Notes: generated by a model from the letters alone, not told the origin. A DNA stretch of 15,164 nt from Gammaproteobacteria bacterium (GCA_024641445.1 JAHEDA010000034.1:1-15164), one strand, 5' to 3'. Counted from the stretch's first letter, positions 6,981 through 14,889 are shown. Numbers and translations: made by a program.

Positions 6981-7391
6981 TCAGTTAACACCCTTATCCA
7001 GGTACCAATCATAGGAACAATCAAGATGCATACGCACCGCGATCAACCCGGGCAGGCCATCTTCAATAATAAGATCGAGTGGCGCGCGCTGTTCAAAACG
7101 CTGGTTATCCTGCCGCATCCAGAGCGCCCCCATTGCGGGGTTATGCGGATAGGAGGTGCGCAAGGCATCGGCAATACCAATGATGTGTTCGATGCGTTCC
7201 ATCACCGCCAGCTCATCCGGGAAAGGTGTGTTCTCGCGATAACGGCGCAGTGCCCGTACCGGCGTTCCCGCAGGAAGGGCCAGAACTTCCAATAAGGCAG
7301 GACCCGGGATACCCCACGCGTCGACGATGTTCATAATCGCGCGGGTCAGGGCAATGCGATCGTCATGGGTCGGTTGTTGGGACTGAGACAT
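6981..7391 (-). CDS. MbcA/ParS/Xre antitoxin-like protein (DUF2384 type), no toxin nearby
   Basis: A 136-residue protein. The first part (about 11-55) is a helical domain consistent with an Xre-like DNA-binding region. The C-terminal part carries the toxin-binding signature of the MbcA/ParS/Xre antitoxin family: a helix around residues 60-80 (ERIEHIIGIADAL), then N84-P-A, WMR (91-93), and RAPLDLIIEDGLPGL (102-116), which corresponds to the usual GR-x-P-L-x-L-L segment. Classical members sit next to a RES-domain toxin. Here the neighbours are unrelated genes on the opposite strand, so it is an orphan by context. It may be a chromosomal regulator rather than an antitoxin. The family call is fairly sure; the role is not. 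Confidence 0.8.
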   Translation of the reverse strand: MSQSQQPTHDDRIALTRAIMNIVDAWGIPGPALLEVLALPAGTPVRALRRYRENTPFPDELAVMERIEHIIGIADALRTSYPHNPAMGALWMRQDNQRFEQRAPLDLIIEDGLPGLIAVRMHLDCSYDWYLDKGVN

Positions 7392-7417
7392 ACTGAACTC
7401 TCGACAGTAGGCGTGGG

Positions 7418-7444
7418 TTGCTTAACGAAGGAACAGTCTATAAG
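7418..7444 (+). promoter_or_regulatory. Possible promoter for the Rieske gene
   Basis: TTGCTT (7418-7423) and TATAAG (7439-7444) resemble -35 and -10 elements, but the spacer is only 15 bases. Transcription would start near 7451 and leave a leader of about 70 bases. The 127-base gap here separates divergent genes, so promoters on both strands are expected. Confidence 0.28.
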
Positions 7445-7518
7445 GTATGCGACCCGAACACAATGAATCACCCTTGTCCTACAGGGTCAAACACTTGATT
7501 TACACTACAGGAAAACAC

Positions 7519-7833
7519 ATGCCAAGCGCACAGTTTCTCTGCCACACCCACGACGTGAAGCCAGGCGAGATGCGCCGAATCAAACTCGGGACTCACGCCA
7601 TCCTCCTCGCCAACGTCGAGGGTTCCTTCTATGCAGTGGATGACCTCTGCACCCACGAAGACGCCATCCTGTCGAATGGTGCCCTAAAGGGGCGTTGTGT
7701 AGAGTGCCCACTGCATGGAAGTCGTTTTGACCTCAGCAATGGTCTCCCCCTAGAAGAGCCCGCGACCCTGGCTCTGCGTACGCATACGCTGGTAATAGAT
7801 GGAAATAAGATATTCGTTGAACTTGCAGACTAA
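7519..7833 (+). CDS. Rieske [2Fe-2S] ferredoxin-like protein
   Basis: A 104-residue stand-alone Rieske protein. The cluster ligands are clear: C44-T-H46 and C63-P-L-H66, with 16 residues between the two boxes. The length and absence of a signal peptide match soluble Rieske ferredoxins of the BphA3 or NirD type, which pass single electrons to or within an oxygenase or reductase. There is no adjacent oxygenase or nitrite reductase, so the partner is unknown. I chose the ATG at 7519, preceded by AGGA at 7508-7511, over the longer frame from 7447, whose extra 24 residues do not look like part of the domain. It converges with fliB, with 7 bases between the stops. Confidence 0.93.
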   Translation: MPSAQFLCHTHDVKPGEMRRIKLGTHAILLANVEGSFYAVDDLCTHEDAILSNGALKGRCVECPLHGSRFDLSNGLPLEEPATLALRTHTLVIDGNKIFVELAD

Positions 7834-7840
7834 GCCAGCG

Positions 7841-9139
7841 TTAGAGTTTGATAAATGGCAAGGCATATTCCACGTGCATCATCTGCTGCTCCTGCATGGC
7901 CTGGTAGATTACCTTTAGAAAGGCCATATTGTGGTCAACCGCACGAGCAAAGTTATACACGATGTACACCACCCGTGCCTCGAACTTCTTCTCCCGCTCC
8001 TTCGCATCATCCATACCGGCCAGGGCCAATAACTCCCTATCGCTGTAGAGCAAGAATCGCAATAAGGCCAGACGAATATTGAGCATGTGGATGTAGGTGA
8101 AGACATCGGGCATGGTCACAAACCACTCCCGGTAGAGACAATTACTCAGATATTTACCGAGCAGGATATCCAGCTCCATTCCAAAACAAGAGTCGATCAC
8201 CTGTCGACGTTGCTGAAAGGCGCTCGATAACGCCTCCGCCTCTAGCGGCTCAGTGCCAGAACCCTGTTTCGATGCAGTTTGGGCAAAATCTGTCAATACA
8301 TCCGTGATGAGACAACTCAGCGCCTCTTGCGGGAATTGCTGGACACGAAGCTGGAGAATGGCCTGGATGACGACCAATGCCACGGGATTAGCCGACTGAT
8401 ATGTCTCCACATATTCATTCAATTGCTGCAACTGTTTCACAAACCGACTACGCCGCACCTCATCCTGCAAGGGACGTACGTCCTGGCCACTGCTGGTATC
8501 TCGATAGTAGACTGAAATGGCGTTGGCAAAGTGGGTCAGGAAATACATCCGTGATTCGAATCGAAATCCCTCCATCCCGGCGAGGTCGAGTAGCGATTGC
8601 CGCACCAGATCGAAGTGCAGATGATAGTCGCCCTCATTCTCGCTATCGAGTTGGCGTGTAATGGGGTAATCATCGGGCCGTGGCAGGAGTGAGGGTTCAA
8701 ATTCCACAAGTTCATTACCACGTGCACTGAAGAGGCATTGCCGAACCAGCTCCGGACAAGAGAGCGCACCACTGAGTTCGATAACATCATCACGCCGGGA
8801 CAGTACGCGGGGAAAGAAGGCACAGACATTACTGAGCGGGGACTCACCATAGCGGGCATGAATATGGCAGTAGCCATCTCCCTGTAAGAAGGGACAGTGG
8901 CCATCGGGCTCTAGCTTGAGGTGGGCATAATCTCGATCCGTGGCATCGTCAGCCTGATTGATCTCGACCACGCGCTGAAGCTGGGCGAGGTCCTGTACAT
9001 CTTGCTTCAGATTTTTCTCAAGCAGGAAATAATGTTTTTTGTCGAACCAGATATCCCAGTGCTGACAACAGGTGTCCTCACAGTCCCCGCCAAGACAACG
9101 GAAGTCCCGCATGTAGGCGGGCGTGATATAGGTCGTCAT
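7841..9139 (-). CDS. fliB: FliB-type flagellin lysine N-methylase
   Basis: A 432-residue protein with the cysteine-rich N-terminus of the FliB family: C15-LGGD-C20-EDT-C24-C25, then C82-PFLQGDGY-C91 and C106-AFFPR, plus C128. This set of cysteines is consistent with an Fe-S or other metal site. FliB methylates surface lysines of flagellin in Salmonella and other motile bacteria, using S-adenosylmethionine. The rest is a long helical region without motifs I can name. No flagellin or other flagellar gene is in the window, so the substrate is inferred from the family. It follows the Csd4-like gene by 71 bases on the same strand. TATGAT on the minus strand at 9168-9173 could be a -10 element of its own promoter. 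A GGGAA lies shortly before the ATG. Confidence 0.88.
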   Translation of the reverse strand: MTTYITPAYMRDFRCLGGDCEDTCCQHWDIWFDKKHYFLLEKNLKQDVQDLAQLQRVVEINQADDATDRDYAHLKLEPDGHCPFLQGDGYCHIHARYGESPLSNVCAFFPRVLSRRDDVIELSGALSCPELVRQCLFSARGNELVEFEPSLLPRPDDYPITRQLDSENEGDYHLHFDLVRQSLLDLAGMEGFRFESRMYFLTHFANAISVYYRDTSSGQDVRPLQDEVRRSRFVKQLQQLNEYVETYQSANPVALVVIQAILQLRVQQFPQEALSCLITDVLTDFAQTASKQGSGTEPLEAEALSSAFQQRRQVIDSCFGMELDILLGKYLSNCLYREWFVTMPDVFTYIHMLNIRLALLRFLLYSDRELLALAGMDDAKEREKKFEARVVYIVYNFARAVDHNMAFLKVIYQAMQEQQMMHVEYALPFIKL

Positions 9140-9210
9140 TCATACATTCCCACAGAAGAGTCAAAACATCATATCACAGCTTATACATCACGCTACGACT
9201 GAGTGGCCGC

Positions 9211-10566
9211 TCAACCCTCGCCATCGATATGCCCACCACCATGGGCCAGGGCCCCCTGCCGAAAACGCACTAACACCATCCCGCAAAACTGTGCATTGCG
9301 ATAGAGTTCAACCCGAAAGGCGCGGGCCTTATTGTCGACCGAGAAACGTGGCAGCATGTCCCCCAGCCGGATCGGTGTGGCGGCCTCATTGTCGATGCCA
9401 CGACGATAATAACCAATCACGTTGACGCGGTACCCTGCAGGCGGCAATACCGAAAATACATCATCGACATCAACCAGGGAGCCAATCTCAACCTGATGCT
9501 CCCGACCATCTATCATCATCGGTAATACTTGCAGGCTCTGGTCATACTCAAAATATTGCGGCGTCAGGTAGGTGATCTGGCGATTGCCATACCGCACCTG
9601 GTAACTATTTTTTTCATTGATCACGGCCATCAGTGGATTACTCCCCAGGAAGTGCAGCGGGGCACCCTTCTGCATCGGGATGTAACTCAGTCGAGGCCTC
9701 ACATCCGTCATATCAAAAAACAGGCGTCGGTCGTACAACGAGAGTTGAATATTCGCATCAATTCGCTGGCGGGTCTCGGGCAGGGTCAAGGGAAACTGAC
9801 GCTCAAACCCGATACCCATCGACCGCATGAACTCTTCCACCACATGAAGGTGATTGAAGCTGCGTTGATGCGTAAGAAAGCTCTTGCTCGCCTCTACCCC
9901 AAAGGCTGGTTTATTGTGTCGGATCGCATAGTAAGTAAGGGTCTTCTCCATCTCGACATCACCCTCGCGGGTACGAGTATTTCTGACGTAGTAATGGCTG
10001 TCGAGATTTTCCAGACTGGCGTTGACCTTGTGGGAGACATCCTGTGCGATCGCCTCCAGCTCGCCGAACTTGCTTGCCTCGATAGAGCGCTGATCGATAA
10101 TGACGCTCTGGCCCCAACGTAGTGGACTGTGCAGGGCATCGTGATGCACTGGTCGGAAAAACCCACTCCCATCATGCAGATTCAGGATCAGGTCAACCTT
10201 CTTATCGAGAATGATGGATTTAATCTTCTCGATCGCAGAATACTCGGGGTCATTATCACGCAGGCGTAGAAACTTCCGATTCATGTCACCATAGACACCG
10301 CGTGAGCGCTTGATGATGCTGAGGAAATTAAGATTGGGGACGACCCAGACACTCCCTGAAGTGATCTTGTAGTCCGTAACCAAGAGAGAGGCGGCGGTAA
10401 ACCCACCCGGTTCATCACCCTGAATTCCACCGATGACCAGGAGCGTGGGTCCTGGCACCCCCGACTCATGCTTGTGTAAGGTAAAGGCCAGCTCGGGCTC
10501 TGCCCAGACAACGGAGGCAAAACCAAGTAATGCGTACAGGGAAACGATTTTGATCAGGTTAATCAT
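9211..10566 (-). CDS. Csd4-like periplasmic M14 peptidoglycan carboxypeptidase
   Basis: A 451-residue zinc peptidase of the M14 family. The ATG at 10566 gives a clean signal peptide (MINLIKIVSLYALLGFASVVWA, split after A22), so the longer frame that overlaps the upstream gene is rejected. The metal site is not the usual HxxE but Q49-G-D-E52 in GGIQGDEPGG, with H131 in LNLHDGSGF and a catalytic Glu at E225 (FGVEAS). This Gln-Glu-His set matches what I recall for Helicobacter Csd4 (Gln46, Glu49, His128, Glu222), a DL-carboxypeptidase that trims tripeptide stems and gives helical cell shape; spacing agrees residue for residue. The C-terminal half is probably beta-rich. It starts 4 bases after the M15 peptidase gene, so the two are co-transcribed. 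Activity and a shape role are inferred. Confidence 0.88.
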   Translation of the reverse strand: MINLIKIVSLYALLGFASVVWAEPELAFTLHKHESGVPGPTLLVIGGIQGDEPGGFTAASLLVTDYKITSGSVWVVPNLNFLSIIKRSRGVYGDMNRKFLRLRDNDPEYSAIEKIKSIILDKKVDLILNLHDGSGFFRPVHHDALHSPLRWGQSVIIDQRSIEASKFGELEAIAQDVSHKVNASLENLDSHYYVRNTRTREGDVEMEKTLTYYAIRHNKPAFGVEASKSFLTHQRSFNHLHVVEEFMRSMGIGFERQFPLTLPETRQRIDANIQLSLYDRRLFFDMTDVRPRLSYIPMQKGAPLHFLGSNPLMAVINEKNSYQVRYGNRQITYLTPQYFEYDQSLQVLPMMIDGREHQVEIGSLVDVDDVFSVLPPAGYRVNVIGYYRRGIDNEAATPIRLGDMLPRFSVDNKARAFRVELYRNAQFCGMVLVRFRQGALAHGGGHIDGEG

Positions 10567-10570
10567 GCCA

Positions 10571-11416
10571 TCACACCACCTTGATATGCCAGGGTTCATA
10601 GCGCACGCCAAAGGGATTGTCCTCGGGGTAGCGAATACGGATATAGCCCAGGTCAAATAAACGCTTGTATTCCACCGTCTCGGCAAAGCGTGCAGTAAAA
10701 TTATCCGCACCAAAACCGACCTTGCCCACATCAAAATCGCCAACACCGTGAAATGAATGCCCTGGTGGCGCCAATGAACGCGAGGCCTGTGACAGATTGC
10801 CATCACTCGCGGCGGTCTTGGCCAGAAACAGCTGGAGTTGCTTGACTACACCACGGATCCCCGAGGTCAAAACAATGCTGTTACCGATGTCGCGGCTTAC
10901 GCGCTGGTATTGACGAATCGCTTCGCCTCGAAACAGAAAGTGTCCTGTGCCAGAGATCTTCAAGGTATCGCGTTCCTGAATCCGGGCGGTCAGATTGAGC
11001 AAGACCTTCTCCCCAAAGAAACCATAGCGCTTGGCATCCGCGCTAAATATATTCTCGATGAACTCCAGTTCAGCGTGGGAAAAAGCGCCCACCGAGGCGT
11101 AGTTTCGGGCGAAACTCAGGGCAGTGTCAAAATCTACCAAATTAAAATTGGCATATCCAAGCAGGTGCTGTAATCGCTCCAAACGTGCCAGCGCGGTGGT
11201 CAATACGGGTTGCTCCGCTTGTGAGAGTGTCACATCGTCATCAAAGCGCCGATCGAAATCCTTGGTCTTGTGCAGGCCATCCTTAATATGAATATCTCTT
11301 TGCTCAGGGTTAGCCGGTCTGAACCAGCCAAACACACCCCCCAAATCCAGCGCTGAAGCATTGACAGGCAGGCTACAAAAACCCGCCATGGCCTTTATTA
11401 CGGTTCTTCGTTTCAT
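10571..11416 (-). CDS. M15-family D-Ala-D-Ala carboxypeptidase-like exported protein
   Basis: A 281-residue exported protein. The N-terminus MKRRTVIKAMAGFCSLP looks like a Tat signal (RR followed by a short hydrophobic stretch and a cleavage site near NASA, about residue 22). The C-terminal third is a VanY-type M15 peptidase domain: PPGHSFHGVGDFDVGK (217-231) and YEPWHIKV (273-280), where E274 and H277 are the expected catalytic Glu and zinc His. In the first box the usual SxHxxGxAxD spacing is shortened by one residue, so the second ligand is H223 with D227 or D229. Residues about 60-200 form a helical domain of unknown role. It is the first gene of a minus-strand operon with the Csd4-like enzyme, so both probably act on peptidoglycan stem peptides. 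Confidence 0.86.
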   Translation of the reverse strand: MKRRTVIKAMAGFCSLPVNASALDLGGVFGWFRPANPEQRDIHIKDGLHKTKDFDRRFDDDVTLSQAEQPVLTTALARLERLQHLLGYANFNLVDFDTALSFARNYASVGAFSHAELEFIENIFSADAKRYGFFGEKVLLNLTARIQERDTLKISGTGHFLFRGEAIRQYQRVSRDIGNSIVLTSGIRGVVKQLQLFLAKTAASDGNLSQASRSLAPPGHSFHGVGDFDVGKVGFGADNFTARFAETVEYKRLFDLGYIRIRYPEDNPFGVRYEPWHIKVV

Positions 11417-11473
11417 ATAGTAAGGTATCTGTTGTTATGCTGTTATAGGTCGTATCCGTGCCAGGCCAGCCCC

Positions 11474-11869
11474 ATGTCTATTACCCACTCCATCCAGAAT
11501 AAAGATTACACCATACTGGAACCGATTTCCGCCAACCATGTGCGCTTTCAATTTCATGGCCAGTTTGAGGGACGTACAATCAGTTGGGTGGTGACACTCG
11601 AAACCCTTGCTCACTATCTGCGCAAACACCCCGTGACACCGCACTCACAGAACGACACGGCGCGGCAGTGTATCCATATCACCAGCATCTCGGATGAAAG
11701 CGGCTCCGCGCATATCCTTCTGGCATTACCCACCCTGCGTGAGGCCGATATCCGAAAGACCATAATCATGCTCCGCCAATATAAAAATTTGCAGCGTGGA
11801 CATCACTACTATGGACCACGCTATTGCATTACAGACAGCGGTGATCGCATCGACTACACTGAGTGCTAG
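11474..11869 (+). CDS. Small conserved-looking protein of unknown function
   Basis: A 131-residue cytoplasmic protein. The first 35 residues form strands (YTILEP, HVRFQFHGQF), followed by a helix (LETLAHYL) and strands around CIHITSI and AHILLALP. It ends in a charged helix (READIRKTIIMLRQYKNL) and a tail rich in His, Tyr and Gly, with C118 and C131. I chose the ATG at 11474 rather than the longer frame from 11432. There is only a weak ribosome binding site. No family is recognised. It ends 31 bases before the HTH-ferredoxin fusion on the same strand, so the two are probably one operon and may act together. It is divergent from the M15 gene across 57 bases. Confidence 0.7.
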   Translation: MSITHSIQNKDYTILEPISANHVRFQFHGQFEGRTISWVVTLETLAHYLRKHPVTPHSQNDTARQCIHITSISDESGSAHILLALPTLREADIRKTIIMLRQYKNLQRGHHYYGPRYCITDSGDRIDYTEC

Positions 11870-11900
11870 CATCGATTCAACCCAGACAATCCACTTACAC

Positions 11901-13388
11901 ATGGCCCGTCTACTTACAGTCTCTCGTGCCGCACGCCTCGTTGGCATCACGCGTGGAGCCATACAAAAAAAGATACTTGATGGCGAGTTATCGAGCTTCG
12001 AGGGGATGGTCCGTCTGGATGATCTGACCCGCCTCTATCCACACGCCTCTGTGGAAGACAACAGCATGTTGGAAAAGGTTGAAAGGATTATCGAGCGATC
12101 AGCCTATATGGCACGCAACCGCCCACACTACACACCCGATACACAAACCCTGGCGCTACGCCTGACTAAACTGAGTGATGAATTGGCATTTGCCAAACTA
12201 CAGGTGAGTGACTTTAATATCCTCATCGAGAAACTCAAGTCACGTCTCGCCCATAGCCAACAGCTCGGTGGGCCTGAGCAGACCTTCGCCGCTGCACTGC
12301 GACAGTGGCTGGACGGTGAATACGCCAAAATGAAGCGAGAACAACCCGTGACCGACAAACTCCTTACCCGCGATAACTTTCTCCGCGTCCTGGCCGCTCA
12401 GGTCCGCAACCGAACCAGTGGACATGAGTTCTTTACCCAAGGTGCTGATTCCATTCTTGAGTCGGGCCTCAGTGCCGGACTGGCACTAAGTTACGGTTGC
12501 AGTAACGGCAACTGTGGCAAGTGTAAGGCGCGTCTGCTGTCTGGTGAGATCAAAAAAATTCGTCAACACGATTTTGTTCTGACCGAGGCCGACAAATACC
12601 AGAACTTCTTTCTCATGTGTTCCAACACAGCGCTTACCGACATCGAGATCGAGACCCACGAGGCGGGGAGTGAAAATGAGATACCCCAGCAGAGTATTGA
12701 GGCCTGGGTGCGCAAAGTAGAGTATGCCAATCCCGATGTCGCGATTCTCAACGTCAAGACACCCCGTACTCAACGCCTGCGGTTTCTCGCCGGACAGTCT
12801 GTGAAAATCCGGATACGCGACCTCCCACAACGTCAACTCACCATTGCCAGTTGCCCGTGTGACGACATGAATCTGCAATTCCATATTCGCAGCGACGAAA
12901 ATGATGCCTTTGCAAAGTATATCTTCCACGATTCCCGTAAGGGCGATATTGCCGAGATTGAAGGGCCAGAGGGGGACTTCATACTGCGAGCCGATTCAAT
13001 ACGAACTGCGATTTTCATTGCCTTTGACGACATGTTTGCCCCCATCAAGAGTCTGGTGGAGCACGCCATGACCCTCGATGGTGCTGAATCCCTGCACCTG
13101 TTCTGGATCACCGCTGATGAGTCGGGACGTTACCTGAATAATCTCTGCCGCGCCTGGACCGACGCCATGGACGAGTTTCATTATCATCCCATCGACACCA
13201 GGCTCGACTTCTCTCTGGGTACGACACAGACACAAATGGATGATTTTCTCAGTGACGCCCTCGCCGACCTTCGGCTGGGTGAGTGCGATATCTATCTGGC
13301 GGGTTCAAAAAATGTTGTGCAACATACTCTTAACTATCTGCACTCGCGGGGGGTAACGGATGCGCATATCCGCTACATCTCAAGCTAG
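11901..13388 (+). CDS. HTH - coiled coil - [2Fe-2S] ferredoxin - degenerate ferredoxin-reductase fusion
   Basis: A 495-residue cytoplasmic protein from the ATG at 11901. Residues 3-45 look like a MerR/excisionase-type helix-turn-helix (SRAARLVGITRGAIQKKILDG). Residues 82-118 form a likely coiled coil. Residues about 155-255 are a plant-type [2Fe-2S] ferredoxin with C200-x4-C205-x2-C208 and C240. Residues about 265-495 resemble a ferredoxin-NAD(P)+ reductase, but its signatures are changed: the FAD motif RxYS reads R311-Q-L-T, the Gly-rich GGTG loop reads F375-D-D-M before AP, and the terminal CGP reads A467-G-S. So the cluster is likely retained while NAD(P)H binding is probably lost. A DNA-binding domain fused to these modules suggests a redox-sensing regulator. 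Alternatively, the N-terminus may mediate protein contact and the protein may be an electron carrier. Confidence 0.88.
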   Translation: MARLLTVSRAARLVGITRGAIQKKILDGELSSFEGMVRLDDLTRLYPHASVEDNSMLEKVERIIERSAYMARNRPHYTPDTQTLALRLTKLSDELAFAKLQVSDFNILIEKLKSRLAHSQQLGGPEQTFAAALRQWLDGEYAKMKREQPVTDKLLTRDNFLRVLAAQVRNRTSGHEFFTQGADSILESGLSAGLALSYGCSNGNCGKCKARLLSGEIKKIRQHDFVLTEADKYQNFFLMCSNTALTDIEIETHEAGSENEIPQQSIEAWVRKVEYANPDVAILNVKTPRTQRLRFLAGQSVKIRIRDLPQRQLTIASCPCDDMNLQFHIRSDENDAFAKYIFHDSRKGDIAEIEGPEGDFILRADSIRTAIFIAFDDMFAPIKSLVEHAMTLDGAESLHLFWITADESGRYLNNLCRAWTDAMDEFHYHPIDTRLDFSLGTTQTQMDDFLSDALADLRLGECDIYLAGSKNVVQHTLNYLHSRGVTDAHIRYISS

Positions 13389-13396
13389 CAATCGGT

Positions 13397-14476
13397 CTAT
13401 TCAGCAAGACCTTGCTTTTGCCGGTACAAATGCTGATCGGCATGATGTAACAAGCTCTCCAGCGTCGTGCCCTGCTCAGGCGAAAGGGCAATCCCAATAC
13501 TGAGTGATACATCGTAGTGGCGCTTTGCCACCCACTCATCAAAGACCTCTTGTATCCGCACCTTCACCCGCTCGGCGTGTTCCTGTACCGCCTCACGCAA
13601 GACTACGATAAATTCATCCCCGCCATAGCGCGCAGCGAGGTCGCCGCGCCGGGTCACCTTACGCAGAATGTCTGCCAGCACGGTGAGGACCTGATCCCCT
13701 GCCGCATGACCATGATTGTCATTCACCAACTTGAATCGGTCCATATCGACGAACAACAGCGCAATACCGGCATAACCTTCATCGACACGTTCGAGAATTT
13801 GTCGGGCATCACTAAAAAGTGCTGCTCGATTCAAGAGACCGGTCAGGGGGTCCAATCGACTGGTTTGCTCCAGATGGAGACGCGACACCTCCAGGCGACG
13901 CATCAGAAAATAGGCGTAGACCGCCGTGATGCCACCAAAGATATTCAGGAATATCACACCACCACTCACGTCGGTAAATGAGGTGTTGTAGCGCAGGGTC
14001 AAGGCAACCATGCCACTGATAAAGCTGCCAATCAGCGCCTCGGCAAAACTACGCAAACCATAGCGCATACCGTTACCCAGCACGATCATCACATAGATAA
14101 GGAGTGTCAGTGGCACTACAAACGGGTCTGAAAGGACGGCGATGGAGACAAAGACCAGATCGACCCACATGGTGAGGCGAAACCGCAGGGCGTGTCGTGG
14201 CACATGATAGGCGTGCCACACCATCAGAGAGTTCCACAGATAGTACACACAAAACAAGAGATTGAGCGTTGTGAGTTTTAACCAGGGTGAGGCGTAGTGA
14301 AAGAAAAAGTTAAAGTAGACGAGGCAGAGTGTTACCACAATGTAACGCAGAATAAACTGGAGTCGCTGCTCCTCCCAACTGGCCTGCAACCAGTCGCGGT
14401 TCATCTCTTTTAACCAGCGCGGCCCCTTTGGCTTTTGATCCGTATTCCGACGCTGGTTTGCTGATTGATATGTCAT
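13397..14476 (-). CDS. Multi-pass membrane diguanylate cyclase
   Basis: A 359-residue protein. The N-terminal half has about six hydrophobic segments (roughly 42-60, 66-86, 102-116, 119-134, 144-162 and 171-192), resembling a MASE-type membrane sensor. A short helical linker (193-205) leads to a GGDEF domain at about 206-356. The signature GGDEF is intact at 285-289, and R276-R-G-D279 is a correctly placed RxxD inhibitory site, so it should make c-di-GMP with product inhibition. FVDMDRFKLVND carries the metal-binding Asp. No EAL domain is present. An in-frame ATG 24 codons in (MNRDWL) is an alternative start. It follows the 97-residue unknown by 31 bases on the same strand, and converges with the HTH-ferredoxin gene with 8 bases between. 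Confidence 0.94.
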   Translation of the reverse strand: MTYQSANQRRNTDQKPKGPRWLKEMNRDWLQASWEEQRLQFILRYIVVTLCLVYFNFFFHYASPWLKLTTLNLLFCVYYLWNSLMVWHAYHVPRHALRFRLTMWVDLVFVSIAVLSDPFVVPLTLLIYVMIVLGNGMRYGLRSFAEALIGSFISGMVALTLRYNTSFTDVSGGVIFLNIFGGITAVYAYFLMRRLEVSRLHLEQTSRLDPLTGLLNRAALFSDARQILERVDEGYAGIALLFVDMDRFKLVNDNHGHAAGDQVLTVLADILRKVTRRGDLAARYGGDEFIVVLREAVQEHAERVKVRIQEVFDEWVAKRHYDVSLSIGIALSPEQGTTLESLLHHADQHLYRQKQGLAE

Positions 14477-14507
14477 CCCCTGACCCCGTTGCAGTAAAGC
14501 GTAGTAA

Positions 14508-14801
14508 TTATTTTGTGTCTTCCGCCAACCAGGCCTGCAGGGCCTCTATAACCTTTTGCGCCTGGTCTGCACTGGAGATGTTGAACTTGGACTTGGGTCG
14601 ATAGTCGCCGTCTTTCTTCTGATAACGACGAATCGTGTATTTGGTCGGACCGAATTCCTGCTTGGCCTTATCCCAGTCCTGATACTTGAACATCATGGTC
14701 GCCCAGGCGCCCTTGGTGAGCACCACCTTATCGAGCTCCTTGACCAATTGAACGCCGTCTTCACTGTAGTTGATGCTAATCTCGTCTACCGTTCCCGCCA
14801 T
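14508..14801 (-). CDS. Small conserved-looking protein of unknown function
   Basis: A 97-residue soluble protein. The ATG at 14801 is preceded by GGAG at a good distance, so the ATG at 14813 is less likely. The order is strands (VDEISINYSEDG, LDKVVLTK), an aromatic-rich middle (TMMFKYQDWD), a basic strand (YTIRRYQKK), and a helix (SSADQAQKVIEALQAWL). The basic strand plus the serine-started C-terminal helix recall the PC4/YdbC-like single-stranded nucleic acid binding fold, but this is a vague likeness and I do not claim the family. It sits between a PilZ gene and a diguanylate cyclase on the same strand, about 88 and 31 bases away, and may be transcribed with them. Confidence 0.75.
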   Translation of the reverse strand: MAGTVDEISINYSEDGVQLVKELDKVVLTKGAWATMMFKYQDWDKAKQEFGPTKYTIRRYQKKDGDYRPKSKFNISSADQAQKVIEALQAWLAEDTK

Positions 14802-14889
14802 GCCACACTCCAATTTGTAGATACTTCGCTAAATAAAGCGGCCCATCTTAACCAAATCTACGCCACCGTGACCACTCACACCGCCCCAT

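Noticed and set aside
9529..10122. Plus-strand frame of 197 residues
   Set aside because: It is antisense to the Csd4-like gene, which has a complete active site; the overlap is a codon-usage shadow.
10567..10806. N-terminal extension of the Csd4-like frame by 80 residues
   Set aside because: The extension overlaps the M15 gene, has no protein-like pattern, and would bury the clear signal peptide that starts at 10566.
12486..12929. Minus-strand frame of 147 residues
   Set aside because: It is antisense to the ferredoxin region with its four cysteines and has no recognisable features.
14814..14889. Gap between the PilZ and 97-residue genes as a hidden gene or riboswitch
   Set aside because: It is too short for a riboswitch of a known class and has no frame worth calling; it holds only weak promoter-like words such as TTGGTT on the minus strand.
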